A stretch of 64,000 nucleotides of DNA from Pseudomonas antarctica (GTDB lineage: Bacteria; Pseudomonadota; Gammaproteobacteria; Pseudomonadales; Pseudomonadaceae): NCBI RefSeq assembly GCF_001647715.1, contig NZ_CP015600.1:868001-932000 (forward strand), read 5' to 3'. Under the pieces are notes generated by a model. That model was not told where the DNA came from and made no database searches. It was given only the letters and a program-made list of their open reading frames with translations. This document shows, piece after piece, positions 17,290 through 28,779 of the stretch. A program made the position numbers and the translations under genes. The stretch's first letter is position 1. Each line of letters starts with the position of its first letter.

Positions 17290-17874
17290 TCAGGCCTTCT
17301 GGCTGTGCAGGTTTTTCATCGCACGGTTCCATTCACCGGCGAAGATATCCGGCAGCACGCCGAGGGCAAAGTCGATGCTGGCATCGAGTTTTTCCTGTTC
17401 GGCGCGTGGCGCACGACCCAGGACGAAATTTGAAACCATACTGGCAACGCCTGGGTGGCCAATGCCGAGCCGCAGACGGTAAAAATTATTCTGATTGCCC
17501 AACTGCGCAATGATGTCGCGCAGGCCATTGTGGCCGCCATGCCCGCCGCCCAACTTGAGTTTGGCAACGCCGGGTGGCAAGTCCAGTTCGTCATGGGCCA
17601 CCAGGATTTCTTCGGGTTTTATCCGGAAGAAGCCCGCAAGCGCCGCGACAGCCTGGCCGCTGCGGTTCATGTAGGTGGTGGGAATCAGCAGACGAACATC
17701 CTGACCCTGGTGCGAGAAGCGCCCGGTCAGGCCAAAATATTTGCGATCAGCCGTAAGGCTCACACCTTGGGCGTGGGCGATACGCTCAACAAAAAGGGCC
17801 CCCGCGTTATGCCGGGTCTGTTCGTATTCGGCGCCTGGATTTCCCAGGCCAACGATCAGTTTAATGGCAGTCAC
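17290..17874 (-). CDS. pth: Peptidyl-tRNA hydrolase
   Basis: This 194-residue esterase recycles peptidyl-tRNAs dropped from ribosomes. Family signatures are [12 protein letters not shown] with the catalytic-site Asn, the RHNAG block with the catalytic His, and [12 protein letters not shown] in the middle. The start is GTG at 17874. It is in a leftward group rplY-pth-ychF, separated from rplY by about 170 nt in which I see no other gene. Confidence 0.98.
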   Translation of the reverse strand: MTAIKLIVGLGNPGAEYEQTRHNAGALFVERIAHAQGVSLTADRKYFGLTGRFSHQGQDVRLLIPTTYMNRSGQAVAALAGFFRIKPEEILVAHDELDLPPGVAKLKLGGGHGGHNGLRDIIAQLGNQNNFYRLRLGIGHPGVASMVSNFVLGRAPRAEQEKLDASIDFALGVLPDIFAGEWNRAMKNLHSQKA

Positions 17875-18041
17875 GACAGGGGCCCTTCCTTTGGAGTTGT
17901 GGATAACATCGCCAGACCTAAGTGCGGCGAAAGTGGACGGCAGGAGCTAACTTATCCAGAGATAAACTTCGCGTTGTCGCCCGCTTTCTCGCTACGTTCC
18001 GGTCCGCGATGTTTCCTCAAGCTCCGGCAATACAGAGTGAA

Positions 18042-18641
18042 TTACTCTGCAGCGCCTTCTTCAGCTTCTGGTGCAACGCGTGGAGCGTGAACGTTTGCAA
18101 CAGCTTTGTCATCACCGTGAGCCAGTGCAACAAACTCAACGCCTTTAGGGGCTTTGAGGTCGGACAGGTGAACGATGTCGCCGATTTCCAGAGCCGACAG
18201 GTCGACTTCGATGAACTCAGGCAGGTCTTTCGGCAGGCAGGTCACTTCGATCTCGGCAACAACGTGCGAAACTTCGCCGCCTTTCTTGACCGGGGCTTCT
18301 TCACCAACAAAGTGTACAGGCACGATAGCGGTCAGTTTCTGACCGGCTACTACGCGTACGAAGTCAGCGTGCAGCACGTGGCCTTTAGCTGGGTGACGTT
18401 GCAGTGCCTTGATGATGACGTTCTGCTTCTTGCCACCAACGTTCAGCTCGATGATGTGGCTGTAGGCCGCATCGTTTTCGAGCAGTTTGGCAACTTCTTT
18501 AGCCAGCATGCTGATGGATTCAGGGGCTTTTTCGCCACCGTAAACTACAGCTGGAACCAGGCTTGCGAGACGACGCAGGCGGCGGCTCGCACCTTTCCCC
18601 AGGTCGGAACGCAGTTCAGCATTCAAAGTAAAATCGTTCAT
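18042..18641 (-). CDS. rplY: 50S ribosomal protein L25 / general stress protein Ctc
   Basis: This 199-residue protein is the long Ctc-type L25 that binds 5S rRNA. The N-terminal L25 domain (about 1-90) includes [15 protein letters not shown], and the TL5/Ctc C-terminal beta domain follows, with an Ala/Glu-rich tail. The ATG at 18641 has GGAG 7 nt upstream; an upstream in-frame codon is ignored. It lies between prs and pth, the standard Pseudomonas order. Confidence 0.97.
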   Translation of the reverse strand: MNDFTLNAELRSDLGKGASRRLRRLASLVPAVVYGGEKAPESISMLAKEVAKLLENDAAYSHIIELNVGGKKQNVIIKALQRHPAKGHVLHADFVRVVAGQKLTAIVPVHFVGEEAPVKKGGEVSHVVAEIEVTCLPKDLPEFIEVDLSALEIGDIVHLSDLKAPKGVEFVALAHGDDKAVANVHAPRVAPEAEEGAAE

Positions 18642-18706
18642 GTTGTATCTCCAAAATAACCACATTCGCCCCAGCGTTTGCGACCAGCGCTAAAGGCGAT
18701 ATGGGC

Positions 18707-18749
18707 AAAAAAGCCCCGCCCCAACAGAATGCTGGGGCGGGGCGCTTTT
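18707..18749 (-). terminator. Terminator between prs and rplY
   Basis: An 11-bp GC stem (GCCCCGCCCCA / TGGGGCGGGGC) has a T run on the leftward strand. It lies about 30 nt after the prs stop and should separate prs transcription from rplY. Confidence 0.88.
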
Positions 18750-18779
18750 CGTCAGTGGATGTTTCGTAAGGGCTGACCC

Positions 18780-19721
18780 TTAACGGAACATCGCGCTGAT
18801 CGATTCTTCGTTGCTGATGCGGCGAACCGCTTCGGCAACTACCGGTGCGATATCCAATTGACGGATACGCGAACAGGCTTGAGCTGCTGCGGACAACGGG
18901 ATGGTGTTAGTCACCACCAGTTCGTCCAGCATGGAGTTCTCGATGTTCTCGATCGCTCGGCCCGACAGCACAGGGTGTGTGCAGTAGGCGAAGACTTTTG
19001 CAGCACCGTGCTCTTTCAAGGCTTTGGCCGCGTGGCACAGAGTGCCGGCGGTGTCGACCATGTCATCAACCAGAATACAGGTACGCCCTTCGACATCACC
19101 GATGATATGCATCACTTCGGAGTGATTAGCTTTTTCACGGCGTTTGTCGATGATCCCGAGATCCACGCCCAAGGATTTGGCAACAGCCCGTGCACGCACG
19201 ACGCCACCAATGTCCGGGGACACGATCATCAGGTTTTCAAAGCGCTGATCTTCGATGTCATCCACCAATACTGGGGAGCCGTAGATGTTATCTACCGGAA
19301 TATCGAAGAACCCCTGGATTTGGTCAGCGTGCAGGTCAACCGTGAGAACACGGTCGATGCCTACCACGGTCAGCATGTCAGCGACGACTTTCGCGCTGAT
19401 AGCCACACGTGCGGAACGCGGACGGCGATCCTGACGGGCATAACCAAAGTAAGGGATTACAGCTGTGATTCGAGTCGCTGAGGAGCGGCGGAAGGCATCA
19501 GCCATCACGACGAGTTCCATCAGGTTATCGTTGGTCGGAGCGCAAGTCGGCTGAATAATGAAGACGTCTTTACCGCGGACGTTTTCATTGATCTCGGCTG
19601 TAATTTCGCCGTCGGAGAACTTACCGACAGAGATGTCACCGAGAGGGATATGCAGCTGACGTACGACACGTCGAGCCAGATCGGGGTTAGCGTTCCCCGT
19701 AAAGACCATCATCTTGGACAC
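18780..19721 (-). CDS. prs: Ribose-phosphate pyrophosphokinase (PRPP synthetase)
   Basis: This 313-residue enzyme makes phosphoribosyl pyrophosphate from ribose 5-phosphate and ATP, feeding purine, pyrimidine, His, Trp and NAD synthesis. The PRPP-binding loop [13 protein letters not shown] is near residue 215, and the regulatory-flexible loop [11 protein letters not shown] near 95. The start codon is GTG at 19721. It lies directly downstream of a tRNA-Gln gene, probably co-transcribed with it. Confidence 0.98.
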   Translation of the reverse strand: MSKMMVFTGNANPDLARRVVRQLHIPLGDISVGKFSDGEITAEINENVRGKDVFIIQPTCAPTNDNLMELVVMADAFRRSSATRITAVIPYFGYARQDRRPRSARVAISAKVVADMLTVVGIDRVLTVDLHADQIQGFFDIPVDNIYGSPVLVDDIEDQRFENLMIVSPDIGGVVRARAVAKSLGVDLGIIDKRREKANHSEVMHIIGDVEGRTCILVDDMVDTAGTLCHAAKALKEHGAAKVFAYCTHPVLSGRAIENIENSMLDELVVTNTIPLSAAAQACSRIRQLDIAPVVAEAVRRISNEESISAMFR

Positions 19722-19767
19722 GCGCAGTACCTAGAGGCTGAGGGTAACCTGGATGAGTATTAGAAAA

Positions 19768-19842
19768 TGGCAGGGGCGGCTGGATTCGAACCAACGCATG
19801 GCAGGATCAAAACCTGCTGCCTTACCGCTTGGCGACGCCCCT
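19768..19842 (-). tRNA. tRNA-Gln (TTG)
   Basis: This 75-nt gene, with its CCA encoded, folds as a full cloverleaf. The acceptor stem is AGGGGCG/CGCCCCT, the D arm is GCCAAGCGGTAAGGC, the anticodon stem GCAGG/CCTGC holds loop TTTTGAT (anticodon TTG), and the T arm contains GGTTCGAATCC. It reads CAA codons. It sits between ispE and prs. Confidence 0.97.
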
Positions 19843-19878
19843 GTATTTGTTGCAACGAGTACCCAGTACTCGGTTCCT

Positions 19879-20730
19879 TTAGAGCAGACTTTGCAGCTTG
19901 CGATGCAACATCGAAACGTTGCTTCCCTTTGCTACAAACCCTGTAAGGGTCTCTGTAAGAAGGGCCGAGACTTTATCAGCTTCAGCTTTGTTTGGGAAGC
20001 CCCCAAACACACAACTTCCAGTTCCGGTTAATTTTGCTTCGGTAAATTTACCTAACAAATTCAAAGCGTTACGTACATCTGGATAACGCCTTGCTACAAC
20101 CGGTAAGCAGTCATTTCGACTGTTTCCCTTGGGAACGGGGCGCACTTTAATGGGAGGAGAGTTACGTGTCAACAGTGGATCTGAAAAAATTTCTGCTGTA
20201 CTTACAGATACTTGCGGAACAAGCACGACATACCACGGCTCTTCGGGGTATTCCGGGGTGAGTTTCTCGCCCACGCCCTCGGCAAAAGCCGCGTGCCCAT
20301 GCACGAAAACCGGGACGTCGGCGCCCAGTGTCAGGCCCAGCGTGGCCAGGCGATCGAGGCCCCAACCCAGTTGCCACAAGTGATTCAGGCCGAGCAGCGT
20401 GGTCGCGGCATTTGAGCTGCCGCCACCGATGCCACCGCCCATAGGCAAAATTTTATCGATCCAGATGTCGATGCCGAGCGGGCAGCCGGATTGCTCTTGG
20501 ATTTTTTTCGCGGCTCTCACGATCAGATTGCTGTCGTGGGGCACGCCTTCAAATTCGGTATGCAGCTGGATCACGCCATCGTCGCGTACGGCGAAGGTCA
20601 GCTCATCGCCGTAGTCGAGAAATTGAAACAGCGTCTGCAACTCGTGGTAGCCGTCTTCACGGCGCCCCAGAATGTGCAGCATCAAATTGAGTTTGGCTGG
20701 GGAGGGCAGGGTCAATGTGGCGACGGTCAC
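19879..20730 (-). CDS. ispE: 4-diphosphocytidyl-2-C-methyl-D-erythritol kinase
   Basis: This 283-residue GHMP-family kinase carries out the ATP-dependent phosphorylation step of the MEP isoprenoid pathway. The N-terminal [15 protein letters not shown] and the ATP-binding loop [15 protein letters not shown] are diagnostic. The C-terminal motif near [12 protein letters not shown] completes the GHMP fold. The start is GTG, one base after the lolB stop, so the two are coupled. Confidence 0.98.
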   Translation of the reverse strand: MTVATLTLPSPAKLNLMLHILGRREDGYHELQTLFQFLDYGDELTFAVRDDGVIQLHTEFEGVPHDSNLIVRAAKKIQEQSGCPLGIDIWIDKILPMGGGIGGGSSNAATTLLGLNHLWQLGWGLDRLATLGLTLGADVPVFVHGHAAFAEGVGEKLTPEYPEEPWYVVLVPQVSVSTAEIFSDPLLTRNSPPIKVRPVPKGNSRNDCLPVVARRYPDVRNALNLLGKFTEAKLTGTGSCVFGGFPNKAEADKVSALLTETLTGFVAKGSNVSMLHRKLQSLL

Positions 20731-20731
20731 G

Positions 20732-21349
20732 TTATTGCCCCAGCTTGCGCGGTTGCCATTCCTTGATCACCAACGTGACGTCAAGGTCGGTGCCATGCAG
20801 TTTGATGCGTTCGGGCAGCCAGTAAGCGCCCTGTTGCACGTAGCTGAGGTACTCAACCTGCCAGCCATCCTGCTCCAGAGTGGCCAGGCGACTGTCGCCG
20901 TTGAGGCTAAGGCGGCTCTTGCTATCCGGCGCGGGCAAGCCGCGCACCCACCAGACCAGGTGGGACACCGGCAATTTCCAGCCCATCTGTTCTTCCAGCA
21001 AGGCTTCCGGCGTCGTTGCTTCATAGCGACCCTGGTTCGCCACTTCAAGGCTCACTTGCCCCGGTCGGCCGGTCAGGCGCGCCGCGCCACGGCCAAGTGG
21101 CCCTGACAGGCGAATGTCGTAATAGTCCTGGCGCTGCAGCCAGAACAACGTGCCGCTGCCGGAATCTTTCGGCGCGCGAACGCCGACCTTGCCGTCGATC
21201 TGCCAGCCGTCGATGCTGCTGAGCTGCTCTTTGTGCTGTTTCCATTGCGCCTGGTTGCCCTGGCCTTCAACGGATTCACGGCTGCCAATGCCCGCGCAAC
21301 CGGCGAGCAAGGCGATCAAACTGAAAACAATGACGTGGCGCAAAAACAT
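20732..21349 (-). CDS. lolB: Outer-membrane lipoprotein receptor LolB
   Basis: This 205-residue lipoprotein accepts lipoproteins from LolA and inserts them in the outer membrane. The signal peptide ends in LLAGC (lipidated Cys18). The mature protein has the LolB half-barrel patterns, including [16 protein letters not shown] and [14 protein letters not shown]. It is between the TPR lipoprotein gene (4 nt upstream) and ispE, an operon also found in P. aeruginosa. Confidence 0.96.
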   Translation of the reverse strand: MFLRHVIVFSLIALLAGCAGIGSRESVEGQGNQAQWKQHKEQLSSIDGWQIDGKVGVRAPKDSGSGTLFWLQRQDYYDIRLSGPLGRGAARLTGRPGQVSLEVANQGRYEATTPEALLEEQMGWKLPVSHLVWWVRGLPAPDSKSRLSLNGDSRLATLEQDGWQVEYLSYVQQGAYWLPERIKLHGTDLDVTLVIKEWQPRKLGQ

Positions 21350-21353
21350 AAAT

Positions 21354-23078
21354 TTAAAGGGTCTCAGATCCGGTCAGGCGCTTGATGGTGCCGCGCAGGA
21401 TGGGGCTTTCGGGTTGTTCCTTGAGGAATTTTTCCCAGATTTGTCGCGCTTCGCGTTGTTTGCCATTGGCCCAGAGCACTTCGCCCAGGTGAGCGGCGAC
21501 TTCCTGATCGGGGAAGCGCTCGAGTGCCTGGCGTAACAAACGCTCGGCCTCGTCCAGGTTGCCCAGTCGGTAATTGACCCAGCCCAGGCTGTCGAGCACG
21601 GCCGGGTCTTCCGGGTTGAGCTTGTGGGCGTGCTCGATCAGCGCCTTGGCTTCGGCGTATCGCGTAGTACGGTCAGACAGGGTGTAACCCAAGGCGTTCA
21701 GCGCCATGGCGTTGTCCGGGTCGCGCTTGATGATCAGGCGCAGGTCTTTCTCCATTTGCGCCAGGTCATTGCGTTTTTCCGCCTGCATGGCACGGGTGTA
21801 CAGCAGGTTCAAGTCGTCCGGGTATTGCAGCAACGCTTGTTGCAGCAACTTCCAGGCGCGTTCGCCCTGTTTGTTGGCTGACAGGGTTTCGGCCTGAATC
21901 AGGTACAACTGGATGGCGTAGTCAGGTTCGGCGTCGCGTGCTGCCGCCAGGCGTTTTTCCGCCTCGTCGGTGCGACCGTTGCTCATCAGAATGTCGGCCT
22001 GGCGCAGTTGGGCCGGCAGGTAGTCATTGCCAGGGCCGACCTGGGCGTATTCGAGCAGGGCCGCCTGTGGGTCGTTGCGCTCTTCAGCGATACGGCCGAG
22101 ATTAAGATGCGCGGAGTCCACATGGCTTTCGCGCTGGATCAGCTCCTCAAGGTAACCCTTGGCCTCGTCCCAGGCCTTGGCTTCCAGGCATACCAGTGCC
22201 AGCGAGTAGCGCAATTCATCGTCGTCCGGGTATTGCTGGACCAGGTTGGCGAACTGCACTTTGGCGTCCTCCATGCGGTCCTGCTCAACCAGCGTGCGCG
22301 CATATGTCAGGCGCAGGCGCTTGTCGTCCGGGTACTTTTTGATGCTTTTTTCCAGCAGTGGAATCGCTTCCTTGCCGCGATTGAGGTTCTGCAGCAGGCG
22401 TGCGCGCAGCAAAATCGGGGCGATCTCGCCGTCTTCGGGCGGGTTCTGCTCCAGCAGCTTCAGCGCGGCGTCGGCTTCGTCATCCTGTTGCAACAGCAGC
22501 GCCTTGCCGAAAATCAACTGGCTGTTCTTCGGATGTTTTTGCAGCAGGCGGTCGAAACTCTTCATCAGGCCATTGCGAGTGTCCTGGTCGGTGTCGGCAG
22601 CCGACAGCGCGAGGAAGTCGAAATGCGTGTCGCCCTTGCCCTGCAGGACTTTCTCCATATAGACCATGGAGTCGTCATAACGCCCGGCGCGCGCCAGTTG
22701 AACGGCGGCTGCGCGCTGCGCTTCCAGATCGTCCGGTGCGTTTTTCGCCCAGATCAGCGATGTGTCCAGCGCGGCCTGGTCAGCGCCCAGGTATTCGGCG
22801 ATGCGAAATGCACGCTCCGAAATGCCTGGGTCCTGGGTATTGATGGCCTGGGTCACGTAGTTATCCAGGGCAATATCGAAACGATTGCGCTGGCCGGCGA
22901 GTTCCGCCGTCAGCAGGCTGTAGATCGTTTCTTCATTGAACGAGGAATAAACCTTGGGCTTTTCAGGGGCGGGGGTGCTGTCTTCCACCGGCGGCGTACC
23001 GTCCGGCGACACGGGGGCCAAGGCCTGGCAGCCGCTGAGGAAGACAAAAGCAAGGAGCAACGCGGAAGATCTATTCAT
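21354..23078 (-). CDS. TPR-repeat lipoprotein
   Basis: This 574-residue protein has a signal peptide with lipobox FLSGC (lipidated Cys17), a Pro-rich linker and about a dozen tetratricopeptide repeats to the C-terminus (for example [18 protein letters not shown] and [17 protein letters not shown]). It is probably an envelope scaffold. It matches the conserved gene upstream of lolB-ispE in Pseudomonas. No catalytic domain is visible and its partner is unknown. Confidence 0.9.
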   Translation of the reverse strand: MNRSSALLLAFVFLSGCQALAPVSPDGTPPVEDSTPAPEKPKVYSSFNEETIYSLLTAELAGQRNRFDIALDNYVTQAINTQDPGISERAFRIAEYLGADQAALDTSLIWAKNAPDDLEAQRAAAVQLARAGRYDDSMVYMEKVLQGKGDTHFDFLALSAADTDQDTRNGLMKSFDRLLQKHPKNSQLIFGKALLLQQDDEADAALKLLEQNPPEDGEIAPILLRARLLQNLNRGKEAIPLLEKSIKKYPDDKRLRLTYARTLVEQDRMEDAKVQFANLVQQYPDDDELRYSLALVCLEAKAWDEAKGYLEELIQRESHVDSAHLNLGRIAEERNDPQAALLEYAQVGPGNDYLPAQLRQADILMSNGRTDEAEKRLAAARDAEPDYAIQLYLIQAETLSANKQGERAWKLLQQALLQYPDDLNLLYTRAMQAEKRNDLAQMEKDLRLIIKRDPDNAMALNALGYTLSDRTTRYAEAKALIEHAHKLNPEDPAVLDSLGWVNYRLGNLDEAERLLRQALERFPDQEVAAHLGEVLWANGKQREARQIWEKFLKEQPESPILRGTIKRLTGSETL

Positions 23079-23260
23079 ATAGGAAGAGGACGACTAACCT
23101 GCGGTCGGATCATCATGACACAAGCCTTCGGCCAAACATAACCGAGTCTCAGTGGGTGCCTTTATAGACACAAGGCATTAGGACAATAGCCTACGGTGGT
23201 TGTTCTGAATCATTCGAAGTAGGACAATTGTCGGCTTCCCGACATCATCAGCGATATTGA

Positions 23261-24550
23261 ATGGCCTTCCTTGCACTCGGTATTAACCACAAGACTGCTT
23301 CCGTAGACGTGCGCGAGCGCGTGGCGTTTACGCCCGAGCAGTTGGTTGAGGCCTTGCAGCAGCTCTGCCGGCTCACCGACAGCCGCGAAGCTGCGATCCT
23401 TTCGACCTGCAATCGCAGTGAGCTTTATATAGAGCAGGAACATCTTTCAGCGGATGTGGTGCTGCGCTGGCTGGCCGATTATCACCATTTGGATCTCGAG
23501 GACCTGCGCGCCAGCGCGTATGTGCACGAAGAGGATGCGGCAGTTCGTCACATGATGCGCGTTGCCTCAGGGCTCGACTCGCTGGTGTTGGGCGAGCCGC
23601 AGATCCTCGGCCAGATGAAATCCGCCTACGCCGTGGCCCGCGAGGCCGGAACCGTGGGCCCGCTGCTGGGTCGCCTGTTCCAGGCCACGTTCAATTCGGC
23701 CAAGCAAGTGCGCACCGACACCGCCATCGGTGAAAACCCGGTGTCCGTAGCGTTTGCCGCTGTCAGCCTGGCCAAACAGATTTTCAGCGACTTGCAGCGC
23801 AGCCAGGCCCTGCTGATCGGCGCCGGTGAAACCATCACTTTGGTCGCCCGCCACCTGCACGACTTGGGCGTGAAGCGTATTGTGGTCGCCAACCGCACCC
23901 TGGAGCGCGCGAGCATTCTCGCCGAACAGTTCGGTGCGCATGCCGTGCTGCTCTCGGAGATCCCGGCCGAACTGGTGCGCAGCGATATCGTCATCAGCTC
24001 CACCGCCAGCCAGTTGCCGATCCTTGGCAAAGGTGCGGTCGAGAGCGCATTGAAGCTGCGCAAGCACAAGCCGATTTTCATGGTGGATATTGCCGTTCCC
24101 CGGGATATCGAGCCAGAAGTCGGCGAGTTGGACGACGTTTACCTCTATAGCGTCGACGATTTGCACGAAGTGGTCGCCGAAAACCTCAAGAGTCGCCAGG
24201 GTGCTGCCCAGGCTGCGGAGGAAATGGTCAGTACCGGCGCCGAAGACTTCATGGTGCGCCTGCGTGAGCTGGCGGCAGTGGACGTGCTCAAGGCTTATCG
24301 TCAGCAAGGTGAACGCCTGCGCGATGAGGAGTTGGTCAAGGCCCAGCGTTTGCTGGCCAACGGCAGCAGCGCCGAAGAGGTGTTGATGCAACTGGCCCGT
24401 GGCTTGACCAACAAGTTGCTCCACGCCCCCAGCGTTCAGTTGAAAAAGCTTACTGCCGAAGGCCGCCTTGATGCGCTGGCCATGGCCCAGGAACTCTTTG
24501 CCCTCGGTGAGGGCGCGTCAGATAGCTCTTCGGATAAAAAACCGCAATGA
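23261..24550 (+). CDS. hemA: Glutamyl-tRNA reductase
   Basis: This 429-residue NADPH-dependent enzyme turns glutamyl-tRNA into glutamate-1-semialdehyde, the entry to heme and B12. The start [17 protein letters not shown] and catalytic-Cys block [11 protein letters not shown] (Cys50) are conserved. A Rossmann domain follows ([17 protein letters not shown]) and a C-terminal dimerization helix. It begins the hemA-prfA-prmC-moeB-murI operon and overlaps prfA by 4 nt. There is no strong ribosome site before the ATG. A 6-bp inverted repeat TGTCGG-CTTC-CCGACA lies at 23229-23244, in the probable leader. Confidence 0.98.
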   Translation: MAFLALGINHKTASVDVRERVAFTPEQLVEALQQLCRLTDSREAAILSTCNRSELYIEQEHLSADVVLRWLADYHHLDLEDLRASAYVHEEDAAVRHMMRVASGLDSLVLGEPQILGQMKSAYAVAREAGTVGPLLGRLFQATFNSAKQVRTDTAIGENPVSVAFAAVSLAKQIFSDLQRSQALLIGAGETITLVARHLHDLGVKRIVVANRTLERASILAEQFGAHAVLLSEIPAELVRSDIVISSTASQLPILGKGAVESALKLRKHKPIFMVDIAVPRDIEPEVGELDDVYLYSVDDLHEVVAENLKSRQGAAQAAEEMVSTGAEDFMVRLRELAAVDVLKAYRQQGERLRDEELVKAQRLLANGSSAEEVLMQLARGLTNKLLHAPSVQLKKLTAEGRLDALAMAQELFALGEGASDSSSDKKPQ

Positions 24551-25629
24551 AAGCGTCACTGCTCAATAAACTGGACGTGCTCCAGGACCGTTTCGAAGAA
24601 CTGACCGCCTTGCTCGGCGATGGCGAGGTCATCTCCGATCAGACCAAGTTCCGCGCCTATTCCAAGGAATACGCCGAAGTTGAGCCGATTGTGGCTACCT
24701 ACAAAAACCTGACGAAGGTGCAGGCCGACCTCGAAGGCGCCCAGGCGCTGCTCAAGGACAGCGACCCGGACATGCGCGAAATGGCCGTGGAAGAAGTCCG
24801 TGAAGCCAAGGACAAACTGGCCGAGCTGGAAGGCGACCTGCAGCGCATGTTGCTGCCCAAAGACCCCAACGACGGGCGCAACGTGTTCCTCGAAATCCGC
24901 GCCGGCACCGGTGGCGACGAGGCGGCGATTTTCTCCGGCGACCTGTTCCGTATGTACTCGCGCTATGCCGAGCGCCGTGGCTGGCGCGTCGAGATTCTGT
25001 CCGAGAACGAAGGCGAACACGGCGGCTATAAAGAAGTGATCGCCCGGGTTGAAGGCGACAATGTCTACGGCAAGCTGAAATTCGAATCCGGCGCGCACCG
25101 CGTGCAGCGGGTTCCGGCGACCGAATCCCAGGGCCGTATCCACACCTCGGCGTGCACCGTGGCCGTGTTGCCCGAGCCGGACGAGCAGGAAGCCATCGAG
25201 ATCAACCCGGCGGACTTGCGCGTCGACACGTACCGCTCTTCGGGCGCCGGTGGTCAGCACGTCAACAAGACCGACTCGGCGATCCGTATCACTCACTTGC
25301 CGTCGGGCATCGTGGTGGAGTGCCAGGAAGAACGTTCCCAGCACAAGAACCGTGCGCGGGCCATGTCCTGGCTGTCGGCCAAGCTCAACGACCAGCAGAC
25401 CAGCGCCGCCGCCAACGCGATTGCCAGCGAGCGTAAGTCGCTGGTGGGTTCGGGCGACCGCTCCGAGCGCATCCGCACCTACAACTTTGCCCAGGGCCGG
25501 GTCACCGACCACCGGGTCAACCTCACCCTTTACTCCCTCGACGAGATTCTCGCCGGTGGCGTAGATGCGGTGATCGAGCCCTTGCTCGCCGAATACCAGG
25601 CCGATCAATTGGCGGCGATAGGTGAATAA
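24547..25629 (+). CDS. prfA: Peptide chain release factor 1
   Basis: This 360-residue class I release factor recognizes UAA and UAG. The GGQ loop ([15 protein letters not shown]) that enters the peptidyl transferase centre is at about residue 230, and the tripeptide-anticodon region is further upstream in the C-terminal half. Its start overlaps the hemA stop (ATGA), and its stop directly precedes prmC, whose product methylates the GGQ glutamine. Confidence 0.99.
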   Translation: MKASLLNKLDVLQDRFEELTALLGDGEVISDQTKFRAYSKEYAEVEPIVATYKNLTKVQADLEGAQALLKDSDPDMREMAVEEVREAKDKLAELEGDLQRMLLPKDPNDGRNVFLEIRAGTGGDEAAIFSGDLFRMYSRYAERRGWRVEILSENEGEHGGYKEVIARVEGDNVYGKLKFESGAHRVQRVPATESQGRIHTSACTVAVLPEPDEQEAIEINPADLRVDTYRSSGAGGQHVNKTDSAIRITHLPSGIVVECQEERSQHKNRARAMSWLSAKLNDQQTSAAANAIASERKSLVGSGDRSERIRTYNFAQGRVTDHRVNLTLYSLDEILAGGVDAVIEPLLAEYQADQLAAIGE

Positions 25630-26460
25630 ATGACCATCATTGCCAGCCTTCTGCGCGCCGCCGACCTGCCTGACTCGCCCACCGCGCGCCTGGATGTGGA
25701 GTTGTTGCTGGCCGCTGCCCTGGGCAAGTCGCGCAGCTACCTGCACACCTGGCCGGAAAAGATCGTCAGCAGCGAAGATGCGCTGACCTTTGCCGACTAC
25801 CTGCAACGTCGTCGTGGCGGTGAGCCAGTGGCGTATATCCTCGGCCAACAAGGCTTCTGGAAGCTGGACCTGGAGGTTGCGCCTCATACGCTCATCCCGC
25901 GTCCGGAAACCGAGCTGCTGGTGGAAGCCGCGCTGGAACTGTTGCCTGCCAACCCTGCCAGGGTTCTCGACCTGGGCACCGGCAGCGGCGCCATCGCCCT
26001 GGCCCTGGCCAGCGAACGCCCGGCCTGGCAGGTCACGGCGGTAGACCGCGTGCTGGAAGCCGTGGCCCTGGCCGAGCGCAATCGCCAGCGCCTGCACCTG
26101 AAGAACGCCACGGTGTTGAACAGCCATTGGTTCAGCGCCCTGCAAGGCCAAACCTTCGATCTGATCATCAGCAACCCGCCGTACATTGCCGATAACGATC
26201 CCCATCTGGTGGCCGGTGACGTGCGTTTTGAGCCCGCCAGTGCCCTGGTGGCCGGCCATGACGGCCTGGACGATTTGCGGTTGATCATCGCCCAATCCCC
26301 GGCCCACCTGAACGCCGGTGGTTGGCTGTTGCTTGAGCATGGCTATGATCAAGCCGCTGCCGTGCGTGACTTGTTACTGGGCGAAGGCTTTGAAGACGTA
26401 CACAGCCGTATCGACCTCGGCGGCCACGAACGCATCACCCTGGGGCGCCGCCTGTGCTGA
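25630..26460 (+). CDS. prmC: Release factor glutamine methyltransferase PrmC
   Basis: This 276-residue SAM-dependent enzyme methylates the glutamine of the GGQ motif in RF1 and RF2. The SAM loop VLDLGTGSGAIALAL is near residue 115 and the catalytic NPPY motif lies in LIISNPPYIAD near 183. It begins one base after the prfA stop and overlaps the next gene by 7 nt. Confidence 0.98.
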   Translation: MTIIASLLRAADLPDSPTARLDVELLLAAALGKSRSYLHTWPEKIVSSEDALTFADYLQRRRGGEPVAYILGQQGFWKLDLEVAPHTLIPRPETELLVEAALELLPANPARVLDLGTGSGAIALALASERPAWQVTAVDRVLEAVALAERNRQRLHLKNATVLNSHWFSALQGQTFDLIISNPPYIADNDPHLVAGDVRFEPASALVAGHDGLDDLRLIIAQSPAHLNAGGWLLLEHGYDQAAAVRDLLLGEGFEDVHSRIDLGGHERITLGRRLC

Positions 26461-27209
26461 GCGATCAGGAGCTGTTGCGCTATAGCCGACAGATTCTGTT
26501 GCAGCATGTCGACATCGAAGGCCAGTTGCGCCTGAAAAATGGCCGCGCGCTGATCGTCGGCCTTGGTGGGTTGGGCGCGCCAGTTGCGTTGTATCTGGCC
26601 GCCGCCGGTGTGGGCGAGTTGCACCTGGCCGACTTCGACAGCGTCGACCTGACCAACCTGCAACGCCAGATCATCCACGACACGGACAGCGTCGGGCAGA
26701 CCAAGGTCGATTCGGCCATGCGTCGTCTCACGGCGATCAACCCGGACGTCACACTGCTCGCCCATCGCACAGCGCTGGATGCCGATTCACTGGCGGCGGC
26801 GGTGGGGGGCGTCGATGTGGTGCTCGACTGCAGCGACAACTTCTCGACCCGCGAAGCCGTCAACGCCGCCTGCGTCGCTGCCGGCAAGCCATTGATCAGC
26901 GGCGCGGCGATTCGCCTGGAGGGGCAACTGTCGGTGTTTGATCCACGCCGCGCCGAAAGCCCTTGCTACCACTGTTTGTATGGGCACGGCAGCGACACTG
27001 AACTGACGTGCAGCGAGGCCGGCGTCGTCGGCCCGTTGGTGGGCGTGGTCGGCAGCCTGCAAGCACTGGAAGCCTTGAAATTGCTGGCCGGCTTCGGTGA
27101 GCCGTTGGTGGGGCGGCTGTTGCTGATTGATGCCCTGACCACGCGTTTTCGCGAATTGCGCGTCAAACGCGACCCGGGTTGCAGCGTGTGTGGGACCCAA
27201 CATGGTTAA
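26454..27209 (+). CDS. moeB: MoeB/ThiF-family adenylyltransferase
   Basis: This 251-residue E1-like enzyme adenylates the C-terminal glycine of MoaD or ThiS for sulfur transfer in molybdopterin or thiamine synthesis. The nucleotide loop is [13 protein letters not shown]. The zinc site is formed by CYHC near residue 173 and CSVC at the C-terminus. The conserved [15 protein letters not shown] block is present. The start is GTG at 26454. Placement between prmC and murI is typical of Pseudomonas. Confidence 0.93.
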   Translation: MLSDQELLRYSRQILLQHVDIEGQLRLKNGRALIVGLGGLGAPVALYLAAAGVGELHLADFDSVDLTNLQRQIIHDTDSVGQTKVDSAMRRLTAINPDVTLLAHRTALDADSLAAAVGGVDVVLDCSDNFSTREAVNAACVAAGKPLISGAAIRLEGQLSVFDPRRAESPCYHCLYGHGSDTELTCSEAGVVGPLVGVVGSLQALEALKLLAGFGEPLVGRLLLIDALTTRFRELRVKRDPGCSVCGTQHG

Positions 27210-27996
27210 GGATGCGCCAATTGGTGTGTTCGATTCCGGCGTCGGCGGCCTGTCGGTGCTGGATGAAATCCAGCAGTTGCTGCCCCATGAGTCGCTGCTG
27301 TACGTGGCTGACGGCGGGAATATCCCGTATGGCGAGAAATCTCCGGCGTTCATTCTCGAGCGCTCCCGTACCGTCGCGAAGTTTTTCCGCGAGCAGGGTG
27401 CCAAAGCCTTTGTGATTGCCTGCAACACTGCGACCGTCGCCGCCGTGGCCGATTTGCGCCAGGACTATCCCGACTGGCCCCTGGTGGGCATGGAGCCCGC
27501 GGTCAAGCCGGCGGCTGCCGCCACCCGCAGTGGCGTGGTCGGTGTACTCGCCACCACCGGCACCCTGCAAAGCGCCAAATTTGCCGCCTTGCTCGACCGC
27601 TTTGCCACCGATGTGCGGGTCATTACCCAACCGTGCCCAGGCCTGGTGGAGTTGATTGAAACCGGTGACCTCAAGAGTGCCGCCCTGCGCCAGATGTTGC
27701 AGGGTTATGTCGAACCGCTGCTCAGCGCCGGTTGCGACACCATCATTCTCGGCTGCACCCATTACCCCTTCCTCAAGCCGCTCCTGGCGCAGATGCTTCC
27801 CCCAAGCATCATCCTGATCGACACCGGCGCCGCCGTGGCGCGTCAGCTCAAGCGGCTGCTGGGTGAGCGCAACCTCCTGGCTGGCGCAAACCCTGAGGCT
27901 GCACAGTTCTGGACCAGCGGTGATGTCGATCACCTAAGAAATATCCTACCGACACTATGGAAATCTCCTGGAGTTGTGCGTAGTTTTGGTTCGTGA
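27202..27996 (+). CDS. murI: Glutamate racemase
   Basis: This 264-residue cofactor-independent racemase supplies D-glutamate for peptidoglycan. The two catalytic cysteines lie in ACNTAT near residue 74 and GCTHYPF near 185, and the N-terminus has [14 protein letters not shown]. The ATG at 27202 overlaps the moeB stop by 8 nt. It is the last gene of the hemA operon. Confidence 0.98.
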   Translation: MVKDAPIGVFDSGVGGLSVLDEIQQLLPHESLLYVADGGNIPYGEKSPAFILERSRTVAKFFREQGAKAFVIACNTATVAAVADLRQDYPDWPLVGMEPAVKPAAAATRSGVVGVLATTGTLQSAKFAALLDRFATDVRVITQPCPGLVELIETGDLKSAALRQMLQGYVEPLLSAGCDTIILGCTHYPFLKPLLAQMLPPSIILIDTGAAVARQLKRLLGERNLLAGANPEAAQFWTSGDVDHLRNILPTLWKSPGVVRSFGS

Positions 27997-28016
27997 AAAA
28001 TTCGTGAAACGTCGGC

Positions 28017-28057
28017 GTTAGAAGCTGAACTTCTGACACCTCGCCAGCTTCTATAAC
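28017..28057 (+). other. Inverted repeat after murI
   Basis: AGAAGCTG pairs with CAGCTTCT across a 17-nt loop, with outer GTT/AAC extension. It lies 20 nt after murI and before pagL. There is no T run, so it is a weak terminator candidate or a feature of the pagL promoter region. Confidence 0.45.
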
Positions 28058-28108
28058 GAGTTAGCTTGTACAAAACCATACAACTTCGTTCTCAAAGGAC
28101 TGTTTCTT

Positions 28109-28627
28109 ATGAAGCGCTTGTTCTGTTTGGCTGCGATTGCGGCCGTGGTGGTAGGGCACTCGGTTTCGGCGCAGGCTGCCGGCCTGGAATTGGGTGTGGG
28201 GAGCACCAGTGAGTCGACCATGACCTATCGACTTGGGCTGACGTCGGATTGGGATAAGAGCTGGTGGCAGAGCGATACCGGCCGACTGACGGGCTATTGG
28301 AGCGGCGCCTACACGTATTGGGATGGCGACAAGCGCGCCAGTGTGAGCAGCCTGTCATTCTCGCCGGTATTTGTGTACGAGTTTGCCGGTCAGTCGGTCA
28401 AACCCTATATCGAGGCGGGGATCGGCGTGGCCGTGTTCTCACGTACGCGGGTCGAAGACAACAACATCGGCCAGGCTTTTCAGTTCGAAGACCGCCTGGG
28501 CTTTGGTTTGCGCTTTGCCGGTGGGCATGAAGTGGGCATCCGCGCCACGCATTATTCCAACGCGGGTATCAGCAGCAATAACGACGGGGTAGAGAGCTAT
28601 TCGTTGCACTACACGTTGGCGTTGTAA
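28109..28627 (+). CDS. pagL: Lipid A 3-O-deacylase PagL
   Basis: This 172-residue outer-membrane beta-barrel esterase removes the 3-O acyl chain of lipid A. A signal peptide of about 23 residues ends at SAQA. The catalytic His and Ser are in the HYSN motif near residue 149, with the catalytic Glu further on in GVESYSLHY. Alternating hydrophobic strands and a C-terminal aromatic/leucine strand fit the 8-strand barrel. The position after murI matches P. aeruginosa. It probably has its own promoter in the 112-nt gap. Confidence 0.93.
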   Translation: MKRLFCLAAIAAVVVGHSVSAQAAGLELGVGSTSESTMTYRLGLTSDWDKSWWQSDTGRLTGYWSGAYTYWDGDKRASVSSLSFSPVFVYEFAGQSVKPYIEAGIGVAVFSRTRVEDNNIGQAFQFEDRLGFGLRFAGGHEVGIRATHYSNAGISSNNDGVESYSLHYTLAL

Positions 28628-28666
28628 TGCGTTAGAGACGACTTTTCAGACCGGCGCAAAATTAAA

Positions 28667-28755
28667 TGTGGGAGCGGGCTTGCTCGCGAAAGCGGTGTAT
28701 CAGTCAACTCTTCGGTGACTGACACTCTGCCTTCGCGAGCAAGCCCGCTCCCACA
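28667..28755. repeat. REPIN (paired REP hairpin)
   Basis: Inverted arms TGTGGGAGCGGGCTTGCTCGC and GCGAGCAAGCCCGCTCCCACA flank a short loop that has its own small hairpin (CAGTCA...TGACTG). This is the REP-doublet type mobilized by RAYT transposases in fluorescent pseudomonads. Confidence 0.93.
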
Positions 28756-28779
28756 TTTTGATTTTCATCGGTCTCAGGT

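Noticed and set aside
24556..26352. Open frame of about 600 codons antisense to prfA and prmC
   Set aside because: Codon composition mirrors the sense genes, and no recognizable protein family results.
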